Source: Methanoregula boonei 6A8 (lineage in GTDB: Archaea; Halobacteriota; Methanomicrobia; Methanomicrobiales; Methanospirillaceae). Taken from it: a stretch of DNA of 64,000 bases. Position 1 is the stretch's first letter. Each line of letters opens with the position of its first letter. Under the pieces are notes generated by a model that ran no database searches, was not told where the DNA came from, and was given only the letters and a program-made list of their open reading frames with translations. Positions 32,749 to 40,867 of this stretch are shown in pieces. The position numbers and the translations under genes are program-made. The stretch lies in contig NC_009712.1 of NCBI RefSeq assembly GCF_000017625.1, positions 372,001 through 436,000 on the forward strand. Reading direction: 5' to 3'.

Positions 32749-33020
32749 ACTTTCCGGTGATCGCGGGATGCTATAAACCTGACGAGATGTGCCGGGCAGG
32801 ACAGGGCAGTCCGCCCGGATTGCAGCCGGACCAACGGTGCACACTCCTGCCAGATTCCGGAGTAAATCCGGCTAAGTTAAGGAAAATTTTGCCGATATCC
32901 TGATTATTATGATAGTAGTGAGAATTAAAAATTATACATCCGGAATGTTTTTTGGAGAATGAAGGCTGTCTTGTGGCCTTTGTCCCTGTCCAACCGTTCC
33001 AGATCTTTTGGAGCAAGCCC

Positions 33021-33956
33021 ATGGTAAAAATCTATGACAATATCACCCAGACAATCGGCAACACCCCGCTTGTCCGGCTCAACCGTATCGCCCCGAAGTC
33101 CGGTGCAACAATCCTTGCCAAGATCGAATCCTTCAACCCGATGAGCAGCGTCAAGGACCGCATCGGGGTTGCAATGATCGATGCGGCAGAAAAGGCCGGT
33201 CTTATCAAAAAAGACACCATCATCCTTGAACCCACGAGCGGGAATACCGGCGTTGCACTGGCATTCGTGAGTGCGGCCCGGGGATACAGGTTCACGCTTG
33301 TTATGCCCGAGACCATGAGTATCGAGCGCCGGAAACTCGCAAAGGCATTTGGTGCAGAACTTGTCCTCACCCCCGGTGCGGAAGGGATGAAAGGGGCAGT
33401 GGCAAAGGCTGAGCAGCTTGCCGCAGAAAACCCGAACTACTTCTACATCCCCCAGCAGTTCAAAAACCTGGCAAACCCCGAGATCCACCGGAAGACCACG
33501 GCCCAGGAGATCTGGCGTGATACCGGCGGAAACGTAGATATCCTTATTGCAGGGGTGGGTACCGGTGGGACGATCACCGGCATTTCTGAAGTCATCAAGA
33601 AGAAGAAGCCCTCGTTTTGTGCCATCGCTGTTGAACCGGAAGCATCGCCCGTTCTCTCGGGCGGAAAGCCCGGTCCCCACCGTATCCAGGGGATCGGTGC
33701 CGGCTTTGTCCCGGACGTACTCAAGCGCGAGCTGGTAGACGAGATCATCCAGGTCAAAAACGAGGACGCGTTCGAAACAACACGAAACCTCGCCAAGCAG
33801 GAAGGGATCCTTGCCGGGATCTCAAGCGGTGCGGCCCTGTATGCAGCGCTTACGGTTGCAAAACGAAAAGAGAACAAAGGCAAGACCATTGTCGTGATCC
33901 TGCCGGATACCGGTGAACGCTACCTCAGTATCCCGGACCTCTTTGCAGCGGAGTAA
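33021..33956 (+). CDS. cysK: cysteine synthase (O-acetylserine sulfhydrylase)
   Basis: A 311-residue PLP enzyme of the CysK/CysM family that makes cysteine from O-acetylserine and sulfide. The PLP lysine is in [11 protein letters not shown] (near 43), the phosphate loop is [10 protein letters not shown] and the substrate loop is [23 protein letters not shown] is the normal N-terminus, and GGAG lies eight bases before ATG 33021; a longer frame upstream is not used. Its position next to hgcAB may only be chance, although cysteine and sulfide metabolism affect mercury uptake. Confidence 0.93.
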   Translation: MVKIYDNITQTIGNTPLVRLNRIAPKSGATILAKIESFNPMSSVKDRIGVAMIDAAEKAGLIKKDTIILEPTSGNTGVALAFVSAARGYRFTLVMPETMSIERRKLAKAFGAELVLTPGAEGMKGAVAKAEQLAAENPNYFYIPQQFKNLANPEIHRKTTAQEIWRDTGGNVDILIAGVGTGGTITGISEVIKKKKPSFCAIAVEPEASPVLSGGKPGPHRIQGIGAGFVPDVLKRELVDEIIQVKNEDAFETTRNLAKQEGILAGISSGAALYAALTVAKRKENKGKTIVVILPDTGERYLSIPDLFAAE

Positions 33957-33981
33957 CGGAACCAGACACACCCTTTTTTCC

Positions 33982-34338
33982 TTACACCGCCTTTTCCTGG
34001 GAATCCGTCCTGCAACCCTCTTCGCACGCTTCACCGCCGCAGCACGAGGATGCACCCGGTCCCCCGCAGCTGCATTCGGCGCCGTCCATATCCTTTCCTT
34101 TCAGGGCAGCACGAATCATGGCCGAGGCACATCCGACCCCGCTCTGCACGGAAATTGCCTGCACCGGGCAGTTCTTCGCACATGCCCCGCACTCCATGCA
34201 GGCCCGGGGGTTTCCAAGCACCGCGGTCTTCTCTCCTTCTGCAAAAACCCCGTGGGGGCAGACCTCCGTGCAGCGCCGGCAGTTGATGCACTTTTCCGCA
34301 TAAAACCGGAGCGTATTCTCCGCGTAGGAATCAGGCAT
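33982..34338 (-). CDS. hgcB: HgcB, ferredoxin partner of mercury methylation
   Basis: A 118-residue ferredoxin with two 4Fe-4S sites, CINCRRCTEVCP (Cys17, 20, 23, 27) and CMECGACAKNCP (47, 50, 53, 57). The extra Cys70 in SGVGC and the C-terminal Cys pair at 99-100 are features of HgcB, the reductant of the HgcA corrinoid. The C-terminus carries additional Cys (CSCGG, CCGG, ACEEGC), richer than usual. ATG 34338 overlaps the end of hgcA by eight bases; a longer in-frame extension inside hgcA is rejected. Cytoplasmic, working with HgcA to produce methylmercury. Confidence 0.92.
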   Translation of the reverse strand: MPDSYAENTLRFYAEKCINCRRCTEVCPHGVFAEGEKTAVLGNPRACMECGACAKNCPVQAISVQSGVGCASAMIRAALKGKDMDGAECSCGGPGASSCCGGEACEEGCRTDSQEKAV

Positions 34339-35368
34339 GGCCGGCCCCCAGGTACAGGAGAAGCCCGGCCACTGCCCAGCAGGCGATGCCAAGGCCTGCA
34401 AGCAGCGCCATGACCGGCACGTACCGGAAGATCTCTTTTTTTACCCCGGTCCGCGAGGTAAACGTGGTCGAGCCCGTGAAGTTGAGGGCAAGGTACCCGA
34501 CAATGGCCGAAAAAAGGAAGAGCGGGATAAGTCCTGCGATCACGGGCAGGCCGTCGGTCGCCGGCACGCGGGATGAGAAGAATGCTGCAAACGGAAGGGC
34601 GACCACAAACCCGAGCAGGAAGCCCTTGGTGGAAAAGTCCTTTGCCGGGATCCATGGGAGCAGGGCCGGGAAGAGGACGGTGCCGGCAAGGACTGCTGCC
34701 ACTGCGGCAAGCGCTGCAATGGGACCGGCAAGGAAGAAGAGGACAAGTGCGGCAATCACCATCGGGAGCGCAGCAAAAACAAACTCTACCGGCGTAAGCA
34801 CGAGCCGGTCCCGGAGGGTAAACTCCACCCTCCTCATCGCCGGGGTTGCCATGCGTGTCCGGAGATATTCCGGGAGATCGCGTGCCCGGACCGGGCCGTA
34901 CTCCACATGGAACCCGGTGAATTTTTGCACATCGTGGGCCGAGACCCCGGGAGCGCCAAGCTGGGGGAGAACGAGCGTCCGGTGGCTGACAACCGATGCA
35001 AGGCCGGTCAGTGCAATCCGGCGGATGAGTTCCCCGGTCCCAAAAGTCCCTTTCCCGGCAGCGCACCAGACATTTACGCCTTTTGTATCAAGGACAAGGA
35101 TCCAGGCATCGGTCCTGCCAAGAGCGGACCGGACCGCATCGAAGCTGAGCGTATAGTTTGCAGTCACTATCACCGGGGATTCCGGGGTGGCAAGCCCCAG
35201 CTTGTACAGGCCGGGCTGTACAATGTGGCCCATCCGGTGTACGCCCCAGCGTGCCTTGAAGTGGTCCCACCGGTCGGCAAAGGTGATCGCCGGGCTTGCG
35301 TACAGGAATTCCTGTACTCCCCCGGGAACCTGCGGTGAGCAATCGCACGAACAGTGTCCTTTTGCCAT
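34331..35368 (-). CDS. hgcA: HgcA, corrinoid mercury methyltransferase
   Basis: A 345-residue protein. The N-terminal domain resembles the corrinoid domain of the CO dehydrogenase/acetyl-CoA synthase complex and holds the diagnostic cap helix NVWCAAGKG, with Cys102 as the expected cobalt ligand. About five membrane helices follow from residue 165. ATG 35368 is preferred to TTG 35386. The N-terminus has a small Cys cluster (GHCSCDCS). HgcA passes a methyl group to Hg(II). It is followed by hgcB and faces an arsR gene across a shared promoter. Confidence 0.93.
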   Translation of the reverse strand: MAKGHCSCDCSPQVPGGVQEFLYASPAITFADRWDHFKARWGVHRMGHIVQPGLYKLGLATPESPVIVTANYTLSFDAVRSALGRTDAWILVLDTKGVNVWCAAGKGTFGTGELIRRIALTGLASVVSHRTLVLPQLGAPGVSAHDVQKFTGFHVEYGPVRARDLPEYLRTRMATPAMRRVEFTLRDRLVLTPVEFVFAALPMVIAALVLFFLAGPIAALAAVAAVLAGTVLFPALLPWIPAKDFSTKGFLLGFVVALPFAAFFSSRVPATDGLPVIAGLIPLFLFSAIVGYLALNFTGSTTFTSRTGVKKEIFRYVPVMALLAGLGIACWAVAGLLLYLGAGHA

Positions 35369-35379
35369 AGTGTCCGCCC

Positions 35380-35399
35380 ATTTCAAATTTTATTGAAAT
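35380..35399. promoter_or_regulatory. ArsR-type operator on the hgcA side
   Basis: ATTTCAAATTTTATTGAAAT is an imperfect 20-bp palindrome with half-sites ATTTCAA / TTGAAAT. It covers the predicted hgcA transcript start, about 25 bases from the shared TATA box. Confidence 0.65.
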
Positions 35400-35416
35400 A
35401 TCATGGGCAGGAGAGG

Positions 35417-35426
35417 ATTATATACC
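35417..35426. promoter_or_regulatory. shared bidirectional TATA box of arsR and hgcAB
   Basis: ATTATATACC reads as a TATA box on the plus strand (for arsR) and GGTATATAAT on the minus strand (for hgcA). It lies midway between the two operators. Confidence 0.6.
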
Positions 35427-35431
35427 TTGGC

Positions 35432-35451
35432 ATTTCAGATTAATTTGAAAT
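35432..35451. promoter_or_regulatory. ArsR-type operator on the arsR side
   Basis: ATTTCAGATTAATTTGAAAT has the same half-sites as the operator at 35380. It covers the arsR transcript start and its first two start-codon bases, so arsR mRNA is probably leaderless and autorepressed. Confidence 0.65.
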
Positions 35452-35836
35452 GATTAAGCGTGCGGGCGGGTGCAGCAGAAGAACAGGGCCGGGGAACGAC
35501 CGGGAACTCCGGGAGATCCCGGAACCCGTCAGGGAAGAACTCGACCGTCTCGGCGGGCCTGCTGCCCTCAAAAAGAAGATACCTGCACAAAAGGAACTGG
35601 ACAAACAAAGCGCTCTCCACCATGCCCTTGCAGACCCTATCCGGCTGACAATCCTTTATCTTGTCCGCGACCAGCCGCTCTGTGTCTGTGTCATAATCTG
35701 GTATCTCAAAATTTCAGGACCAAAACTCTCCTACCATCTCAATATCCTCAAAGAGTGCGGGCTCATCGAAGGCGTCCCTCACGGGAACTGGATTATTTAT
35801 TCGCTGACCGGTGCCGGCCGGGAATGTATCCGGTAA
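35450..35836 (+). CDS. ArsR-family repressor divergent from hgcAB
   Basis: A 128-residue winged-helix regulator. The ArsR core spans about 52-125: ALADPIRLTILYLV, then LCVCVI at 77-82, which corresponds to the ELCVCDL metal motif of As(III)-sensing ArsR, and KLSYHLNILKECGLIEG as the recognition helix. Cys78, Cys80 and Cys103 could bind a soft metal. Two matching palindromes flank the shared TATA box, so it very likely represses both itself and hgcAB. ArsR-like genes next to hgcAB are known in other methylators. Whether the inducer is arsenic, mercury or another metal is open. Confidence 0.88.
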   Translation: MIKRAGGCSRRTGPGNDRELREIPEPVREELDRLGGPAALKKKIPAQKELDKQSALHHALADPIRLTILYLVRDQPLCVCVIIWYLKISGPKLSYHLNILKECGLIEGVPHGNWIIYSLTGAGRECIR

Positions 35837-35907
35837 CCCCGGCAGGAGCCCGGTCATGCTCTGTCTTTTGGCCCGGTAGCGGCAGCTGCTGCGACTGCAC
35901 CTGCAAA

Positions 35908-35985
35908 TTACGTAAAGACGCTGACGAGTGCAATGACAAACAGTACCCCGCAAAGGCCCAGGAGTAACCAGGTATCCCATTCCAT
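35908..35985 (-). CDS. 25-residue single-pass membrane peptide
   Basis: ATG 35985 follows an excellent ribosome site, GGAGGTGA (35991-35998 on the minus strand), with a five-base spacer. The peptide MEWDTWLLLGLCGVLFVIAL plus VSVFT is one membrane helix with an acidic/aromatic head, much like the size of KdpF-type small subunits. It is downstream of, and on the same strand as, the Met/Cys-rich gene. Its role is unknown; the strength of the ribosome site is the main argument. Confidence 0.55.
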   Translation of the reverse strand: MEWDTWLLLGLCGVLFVIALVSVFT

Positions 35986-36289
35986 CCCGCTCACCTCCGG
36001 TTGGATCTCCGGGAGAGAGTTATTGGTACAGACTCATAGCACCGTCGTTAAGTGAAATTTTTTTTGCAAAAAAACCTAAACGCCCGGGCAACGGGCCGGA
36101 CTACGATCAATACCTTCTTAAAAATTGCATCAGGGGGATGTTCCTGCCCCAAAAAGAAAACGCGGTCACCGGAAAAGAGGGAAAAAGACCCGTGGATCCC
36201 CTTTTTTTGGCAGGACCGGTACCTGGAAATCTGTCAACCGGAACAGATCTTTCCTTTTTTTTAGCGGTATATCCCTTCGCGTCTTATTT

Positions 36290-37228
36290 TCAGGGGATCA
36301 TCATCTGCAGGTCGCCCATGGACTTCTTCATCCGGGACTCCATGCAGCCGGATGGCATGTCCGGGACCATCTTGCAGACTGATTTACGGAACATGCCCAT
36401 GCACTTTGACATCATCATCATGCACTCGCTCATCGGCTTCATCATGGAGGAGTCCATGCACATTGCATCCGGGCACGAAGCTTCCATGCACTTTGTGTTC
36501 ATGCAGATGCTGTCCATGCACTTTGCCATCATCATCATGCAGGTGCTCATGGACTTCATCATGGCGGCATCCATGGATTTTGCTTCCATGCATCTGGGCA
36601 TCATCATCATGCAGTCGCACATGGACTTCATCATGGGTGCCATCATCTGCATCATGCCCATGGTTGCCATCTCCATGAACTGGTTCATGCACGTGGACAT
36701 CATCATCATGCAGTCGCACATGGACTTCATCATGGAGGAGTCCATGCTCTTTGGTTCCATGCACTCTGACATCATCATCATGCAGTCGCACATGGACTTC
36801 ATCATGGCCGAGTTCATGCACTTTGCTTCCATGCACGTGGACATCATCATCATGCAGTCCTCCATGGACTTTCCCATGGTTTTGTCCATCGCGGGCATTG
36901 CCTTCATGCAGGCAGTCATCATGGACATGCAGCTCTTCATGGATTTTGCCATAGCCGGGTTCATCGGCATGGTCATGGGTGCCATGGTCATGCACTGGGA
37001 CATGCAGCGGTACATCATGGTCATGCAGCCGTTCATGGACTTCTGCATGGCTTTGTCCATCGGCATGGGCTTTGTGGAGTGCGAGGTCATGCACTGGGAC
37101 ACGCACTGCGACATGATGGCCTGGAGGTCGCACATCGCCTTTTCCATGCGCATGTCCATGCAGTTCATCATCATCGATCCATCGCAACAGTTGTTTTCCA
37201 TTTTGGACGCTTTCATCATTGACTTCAT
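36290..37228 (-). CDS. Met/Cys-rich tandem-repeat protein, probable soft-metal binder
   Basis: A 312-residue protein containing 103 Met and 33 Cys by my count. It consists of about ten units, the regular ones 24 residues long: M-C-D-C-M-M-M-M-S-T-C-M-E-A-K-S-M-D-S-A-M then MKS. The pair Cys4 and Cys11 of each unit is kept almost throughout, separated by seven residues and therefore on one face of a helix. Units end KS or KP and contain almost no Leu, Ile or aromatic residues. No signal peptide is seen, so it is probably cytoplasmic. ATG 37228 has AGGTGG upstream and a TATA box at 37279. Thioether and thiol ligands at this density indicate Cu(I), Hg(II) or Ag(I) sequestration. It is near hgcAB. 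No family recognised; copper-storage proteins are the nearest concept. Confidence 0.8.
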   Translation of the reverse strand: MKSMMKASKMENNCCDGSMMMNCMDMRMEKAMCDLQAIMSQCVSQCMTSHSTKPMPMDKAMQKSMNGCMTMMYRCMSQCMTMAPMTMPMNPAMAKSMKSCMSMMTACMKAMPAMDKTMGKSMEDCMMMMSTCMEAKCMNSAMMKSMCDCMMMMSECMEPKSMDSSMMKSMCDCMMMMSTCMNQFMEMATMGMMQMMAPMMKSMCDCMMMMPRCMEAKSMDAAMMKSMSTCMMMMAKCMDSICMNTKCMEASCPDAMCMDSSMMKPMSECMMMMSKCMGMFRKSVCKMVPDMPSGCMESRMKKSMGDLQMMIP

Positions 37229-37278
37229 GTTATTTTCCACCTGGAGGGATTTTTTGTCTATCCTTGAGGTCAATGACA

Positions 37279-37290
37279 CGTAATATAAAT
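37279..37290 (-). promoter_or_regulatory. promoter of the Met/Cys-rich gene
   Basis: On the minus strand GATTTATATTACG forms a TATA box about 50 bases before ATG 37228, predicting a transcript start near 37258 and a leader of about 30 bases that contains AGGTGG. Confidence 0.55.
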
Positions 37291-37299
37291 CAATCGGGA

Positions 37300-38174
37300 T
37301 AATTAAGGCAAATTTTGCCGCTATCATTCCGGATTTGTGAAAAAAAGCGAAAAATAACCGCACAGCGGTCGTATTTTTATTACTCGCGAAAATAACACCC
37401 GCACGAATATTATGCCGTGCGCGCTCATCTTACCAAAAAAAGCAGGAAAGCACGAAAGCGGGAATGCCGTACTGATCCCTTTTCATTTCCCCAATGCCCG
37501 GATCCCAAAAACCCGCCCGGGCCGGATCGTTAGCGCAGGAACCGTTCACTGCAGGCCGCTTCTGGTTTTGCCGGGAATCCTGCTAAAAAAAAGAATAGTG
37601 GTATTGTGTACCGATGAGGGATACCCGGGGGACTGCACCCCCGGGCGGATGTGCGTGTGAAGGATCCGATAGAGTATTTTTTTTTATGAGGAGACAGGAC
37701 CCCGGCCGGTGCATGAGGTCGCCGGCCCCGGGAGGAATCGTTGGGAAATGAGAGGAAATGGCATAACCGTCTCCCTGCCCGGGAAGACGGGGGATTATGG
37801 CAGATTCTTTCCTGTCGGTTTCTCACATGTACCTGGTTATTGCCTACAACACTGCCCGGAGCTCCGGATACCGCCCAGCCTTACTACAACCCCGGCCGGT
37901 TCTGCGCCGGGACGGGAAGTGCCATAAGCGCCACCGGTTCTCCGGGAAACGGTTGCAGGCTGCGGGGCATACCTGGGAAGGGTAGTCATACATCTGTGCT
38001 CCTGATTCACGAAAGAGTGAACATATGCATGTGGACCGGCCGCTGGTATATACCCTGATTTTACGCCCATTTTTGCCGGGTATTTCCTTTTTTGTAATAC
38101 AGGATGCAACGGGTGACCGCAGGTACGTGATCCCTTCAGGAAACAAAAGACCAAAGAAAGAATTTTTTCCGGAG
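37300..38174. other. gene-poor gap with a strong hairpin
   Basis: No convincing gene is seen; open frames here lack ribosome sites and family character. CCCGGGGGACTGCACCCCCG with its closing GG (about 37625-37647) forms a stable hairpin, followed by a T9 run at 37675-37684, which looks like a terminator. Confidence 0.4.
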
Positions 38175-38945
38175 TCACAGCCGCATCTTTTCAAACGCAT
38201 ACGTCCCGGCAAGGATCATAACCCCGGAGAAGAGGCAGACCACAAGAAAATCAAAACCGATGGAAAACTGGTGCAGCCCCACAAGGACTCCCCGGATCCC
38301 GTCCACTGCGTAGGTGGCCGGGTTCAAAAGGACAAACGGCATGAGCCAGCCGGGAAGGTTATCAATGGGAAAGAGCGCCCCGGAAAGGAAAAACATGGGC
38401 GTCACAAGGAAACTGCTGATGAGCTGGAAGCCTTCCGGGCTCTCCATCTGGGACCCTAAGATAAGGCCGACGCTCGCAAAGCCCGCGGTTATCACAAACA
38501 AAAATGCGAGCACCAGAACGATTGCATTCACGGAGAGCGGGAGTGTTTCCATGATTCCTGTAAGGGAAAAAATGTAGCCAAGCACGAGGAGGATGGCAAG
38601 CTGGATGAGGGTATCGGTGGACCCGCCAAGGACCTTGCCGATAAAGATCGAGGTCCGGGAGAGCGGGGAGACAAGAACCTCTTTTAGAAAATCGATCTTC
38701 TTGTCCCAGACAATATACACCCCAAAAAAGATCGCAGAGAAGAGCGAGAGCTGGACAAGGATTCCCGGGAAGAGGAATGTCAAAAAGCTCACGTTCCCAA
38801 ACGAGACAACGGATCCAAACCCGCCTCCGATAATAAGCAGCCACAGGACCGGGTTTACCACGGATGCAACAAGCCGGGAGCGCTCGCGTAAAAAGACCTT
38901 GTACTCCCGGTACCAGAGCGCGTAGATCCCCAGAAGATCGTTCAT
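38175..38945 (-). CDS. ABC-2 type exporter permease
   Basis: A 256-residue protein with six membrane helices in the ABC-2 (DrrB/NodJ-like) arrangement. The N-terminal amphipathic REYKVFLRERSRLV and the signature PLSRTSIFIGKVLGG cytoplasmic loop are typical, as is the PLNP-like FPIDNLPGWLMPFVLLNPATYAVDG segment before the last helix. It overlaps the ATPase gene by four bases and completes a drug- or lipid-type ABC exporter. Confidence 0.9.
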   Translation of the reverse strand: MNDLLGIYALWYREYKVFLRERSRLVASVVNPVLWLLIIGGGFGSVVSFGNVSFLTFLFPGILVQLSLFSAIFFGVYIVWDKKIDFLKEVLVSPLSRTSIFIGKVLGGSTDTLIQLAILLVLGYIFSLTGIMETLPLSVNAIVLVLAFLFVITAGFASVGLILGSQMESPEGFQLISSFLVTPMFFLSGALFPIDNLPGWLMPFVLLNPATYAVDGIRGVLVGLHQFSIGFDFLVVCLFSGVMILAGTYAFEKMRL

Positions 38946-39910
38946 CTGCGTAACCCTGCCTGGATTGCTTTATCCGCCCAGTTGCCATCCGGCGAACCTT
39001 CCCTCATCTCTCTTCCGGTATGATGCAGGAACACATCCTCGAGCGTGACCGGCCGGATATCAACAGACTCCACCGGGCCCGAGCGGCTAAGGATCTCCTG
39101 CAGGTGCCGGCGTGCGTCCTCAACGACAAGGCTGATGCCGCCGCTGACCGGCTCGGCCCGCCGGACAAATTCGAGATCCAGAAGATCTTTGCCGTCGCCA
39201 CGAGCCCCCTCCAAAAAAACCCGGTCTCCGCCGATCTCCTGCTTGAGCCGGGCCGGGGAGCCAAGTGCTGCCACTTTTCCCCGGTCAATAATTGCAATCC
39301 GGTTGCAGAGCCGGTCTGCCTCCTCCATGTAGTGCGTGGTAAGGATAATGGTGATATTTTTCTTCTCTGCCAGGTTTTTTACGTACTCCCAGATACGTTC
39401 CCGTGCCTGGGGGTCGAGACCCAGGGTGGGTTCATCCAGGAAGAGGATTGTTGGATGGTGCATGAGACCCCGGGCCAGTTCAAGCCTCCGCCGCATTCCC
39501 CCGGAATATTTCTTCATCACGTCGTCTTTTCTTTGTGTAAGCCCGACAAGCGCAAGGACTTCTTCGATCCGCTGTTCGCGCAAAACCGCAGGCATGCCGT
39601 ACAGCATACCGTGCAGGTTGAGGTTCTCGTAACCGGTCAGGGTCTCATCGGAGCTGGGGTCCTGGAAGACAACGCCGATCGATTTTCGCACCTGTTCAGC
39701 CCGGGTAACAATATCAAAGCCGTTTACCGATGCAGAGCCGGATGTGGGCGGGATAAGCGTGACCAGCATCATCAGCGTGGTGGTCTTTCCCGCGCCATTA
39801 GGGCCAAGAAGCCCAAAGACCTCGCCCTCTTCGATCTCAAGGCTGAGGTTATCAACGGCCAAAAGAGTGCCGTAGGTTTTTGTCAGGTTCTGTATGCTGA
39901 CGGCAGGCAT
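38942..39910 (-). CDS. ABC exporter ATPase, DrrA-like
   Basis: A 322-residue nucleotide-binding subunit. Walker A is GPNGAGKTTT, the Q-loop follows at VVFQDPSSD, the ABC signature is KYSGGMRRRLELA, Walker B is ILFLDEPTLGLD and the switch His is in LTTHYMEEAD. The C-terminal domain of about 80 residues matches daunorubicin-resistance-type ATPases. ATG 39910 (MPAVSIQNLTKTYG) is preferred over a 47-codon upstream extension lacking character. It works with the permease directly downstream. Confidence 0.92.
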   Translation of the reverse strand: MPAVSIQNLTKTYGTLLAVDNLSLEIEEGEVFGLLGPNGAGKTTTLMMLVTLIPPTSGSASVNGFDIVTRAEQVRKSIGVVFQDPSSDETLTGYENLNLHGMLYGMPAVLREQRIEEVLALVGLTQRKDDVMKKYSGGMRRRLELARGLMHHPTILFLDEPTLGLDPQARERIWEYVKNLAEKKNITIILTTHYMEEADRLCNRIAIIDRGKVAALGSPARLKQEIGGDRVFLEGARGDGKDLLDLEFVRRAEPVSGGISLVVEDARRHLQEILSRSGPVESVDIRPVTLEDVFLHHTGREMREGSPDGNWADKAIQAGLRR

Positions 39911-40107
39911 AAAGCGGCAGGTGGTTATCGGGAGCGTTTGGTGTTGTTGTGTATATACCTGCGGATGTTTCACACCGGTCAAAAAGGGCTGAACTGTACA
40001 TGGTCCGGGCACCCCGCTGGCTGTAAAAAAAAGGAAAAATGTGCCGCACACGGGGATCGTTTGGTACGGAACGGACGTTTTTATAGCTTGCCAGAACAGC
40101 TCTGCGC

Positions 40108-40800
40108 ATGAACATACGGTCTGTGGCGATCCTTGCCGGTATCCTGGTCATCATCGCAGCCGTGGCTTTTGTGATCTTTTTCCTCCCCGGAATCACGACT
40201 CCCCCGGGTGCAGGAGGAGTAACTTCTCTTCCCTCAGCAGAAGTCCGGTCGTACCAGGGCACCGACCTCTCGGCCATTGCAAATGTGCCGGAAAATGCCA
40301 TCAGCGGCACCCAGTACATCAACACATCCGATTACCGGCTCACCGTTGACGGCCTGGTCAGGAACAATACCAGCTCCACCTACCAGGAAGTCCTCGACAA
40401 CCATCCGCATTATGCCAAGGTAGTCACGCTCGACTGCGTGGAAGGCTGGAGCGCCACGATCCTCTGGGGAGGCGTTCGGGTCTCCGATCTTATCAAAGAT
40501 GCCGGCCCCGATCCCCGGGCAAACACCGTGATCTTCCATGCCACGGACGGGTACACCACCTCGTTCCCGCTCAGTTACGTAACAGACAACAACATCCTTC
40601 TTGCCGATACCATGAACAATCTCACCCTGGACCCCGCCCATGGCTATCCCTTCCGGCTTGTAGCCGAGGACAAGTGGGGATATAAGTGGATCAAGTGGGT
40701 CGACGAGATTGAACTCTCCGATAACCCGAATTACGAGGGGTACTGGGAGCAGCGGGGCTATTCAAATAACGGCGATCTGAACATGAGCAAGTACGCGTGA
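40108..40800 (+). CDS. membrane-anchored molybdopterin oxidoreductase, sulfite-oxidase type
   Basis: A 230-residue protein with an N-terminal signal-anchor helix (8-27) and one sulfite-oxidase/MsrP-like Moco domain outside the membrane. VVTLDCVEGWSATILWGG contains the expected molybdenum ligand Cys110. HATDGYTTSFPLSYV and GYPFRLVAEDKWGYKWIKWVDEIEL complete the cofactor pocket. The usual dimerisation domain is absent, as in other short archaeal forms. The substrate is unknown. A TATA-like TTTTTATAGC (40078-40087) fits a short-leader transcript. Confidence 0.87.
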   Translation: MNIRSVAILAGILVIIAAVAFVIFFLPGITTPPGAGGVTSLPSAEVRSYQGTDLSAIANVPENAISGTQYINTSDYRLTVDGLVRNNTSSTYQEVLDNHPHYAKVVTLDCVEGWSATILWGGVRVSDLIKDAGPDPRANTVIFHATDGYTTSFPLSYVTDNNILLADTMNNLTLDPAHGYPFRLVAEDKWGYKWIKWVDEIELSDNPNYEGYWEQRGYSNNGDLNMSKYA

Positions 40801-40867
40801 GGATGGCAGCGAAAGGGCAGGTACAAAAGCTACCTTTTTTGCCCCATGCCGCCTCACGTCTCCGGTA

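Noticed and set aside
34339-34401. Upstream extension of hgcB
   Set aside because: It lies inside hgcA and lacks similarity to HgcB; ATG 34338 gives the normal N-terminus.
36290-37228. Tandem DNA repeats that could suggest a CRISPR array
   Set aside because: The units are imperfect, follow codon periodicity and encode conserved residues; there are no unique spacers of constant length and no cas genes.
36138-37283. Plus-strand open frame of 381 codons with IIIMQ and MDFIM repeats
   Set aside because: It is the mirror of the Met/Cys-rich gene: ATG runs on one strand read as CAT/ATC on the other, keeping it open. It lacks a ribosome site and its promoter side is weaker than the minus strand.
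37412-37660. 82-codon frame in the gap before the ABC exporter
   Set aside because: No ribosome site or family character; it ends within a terminator-like hairpin.
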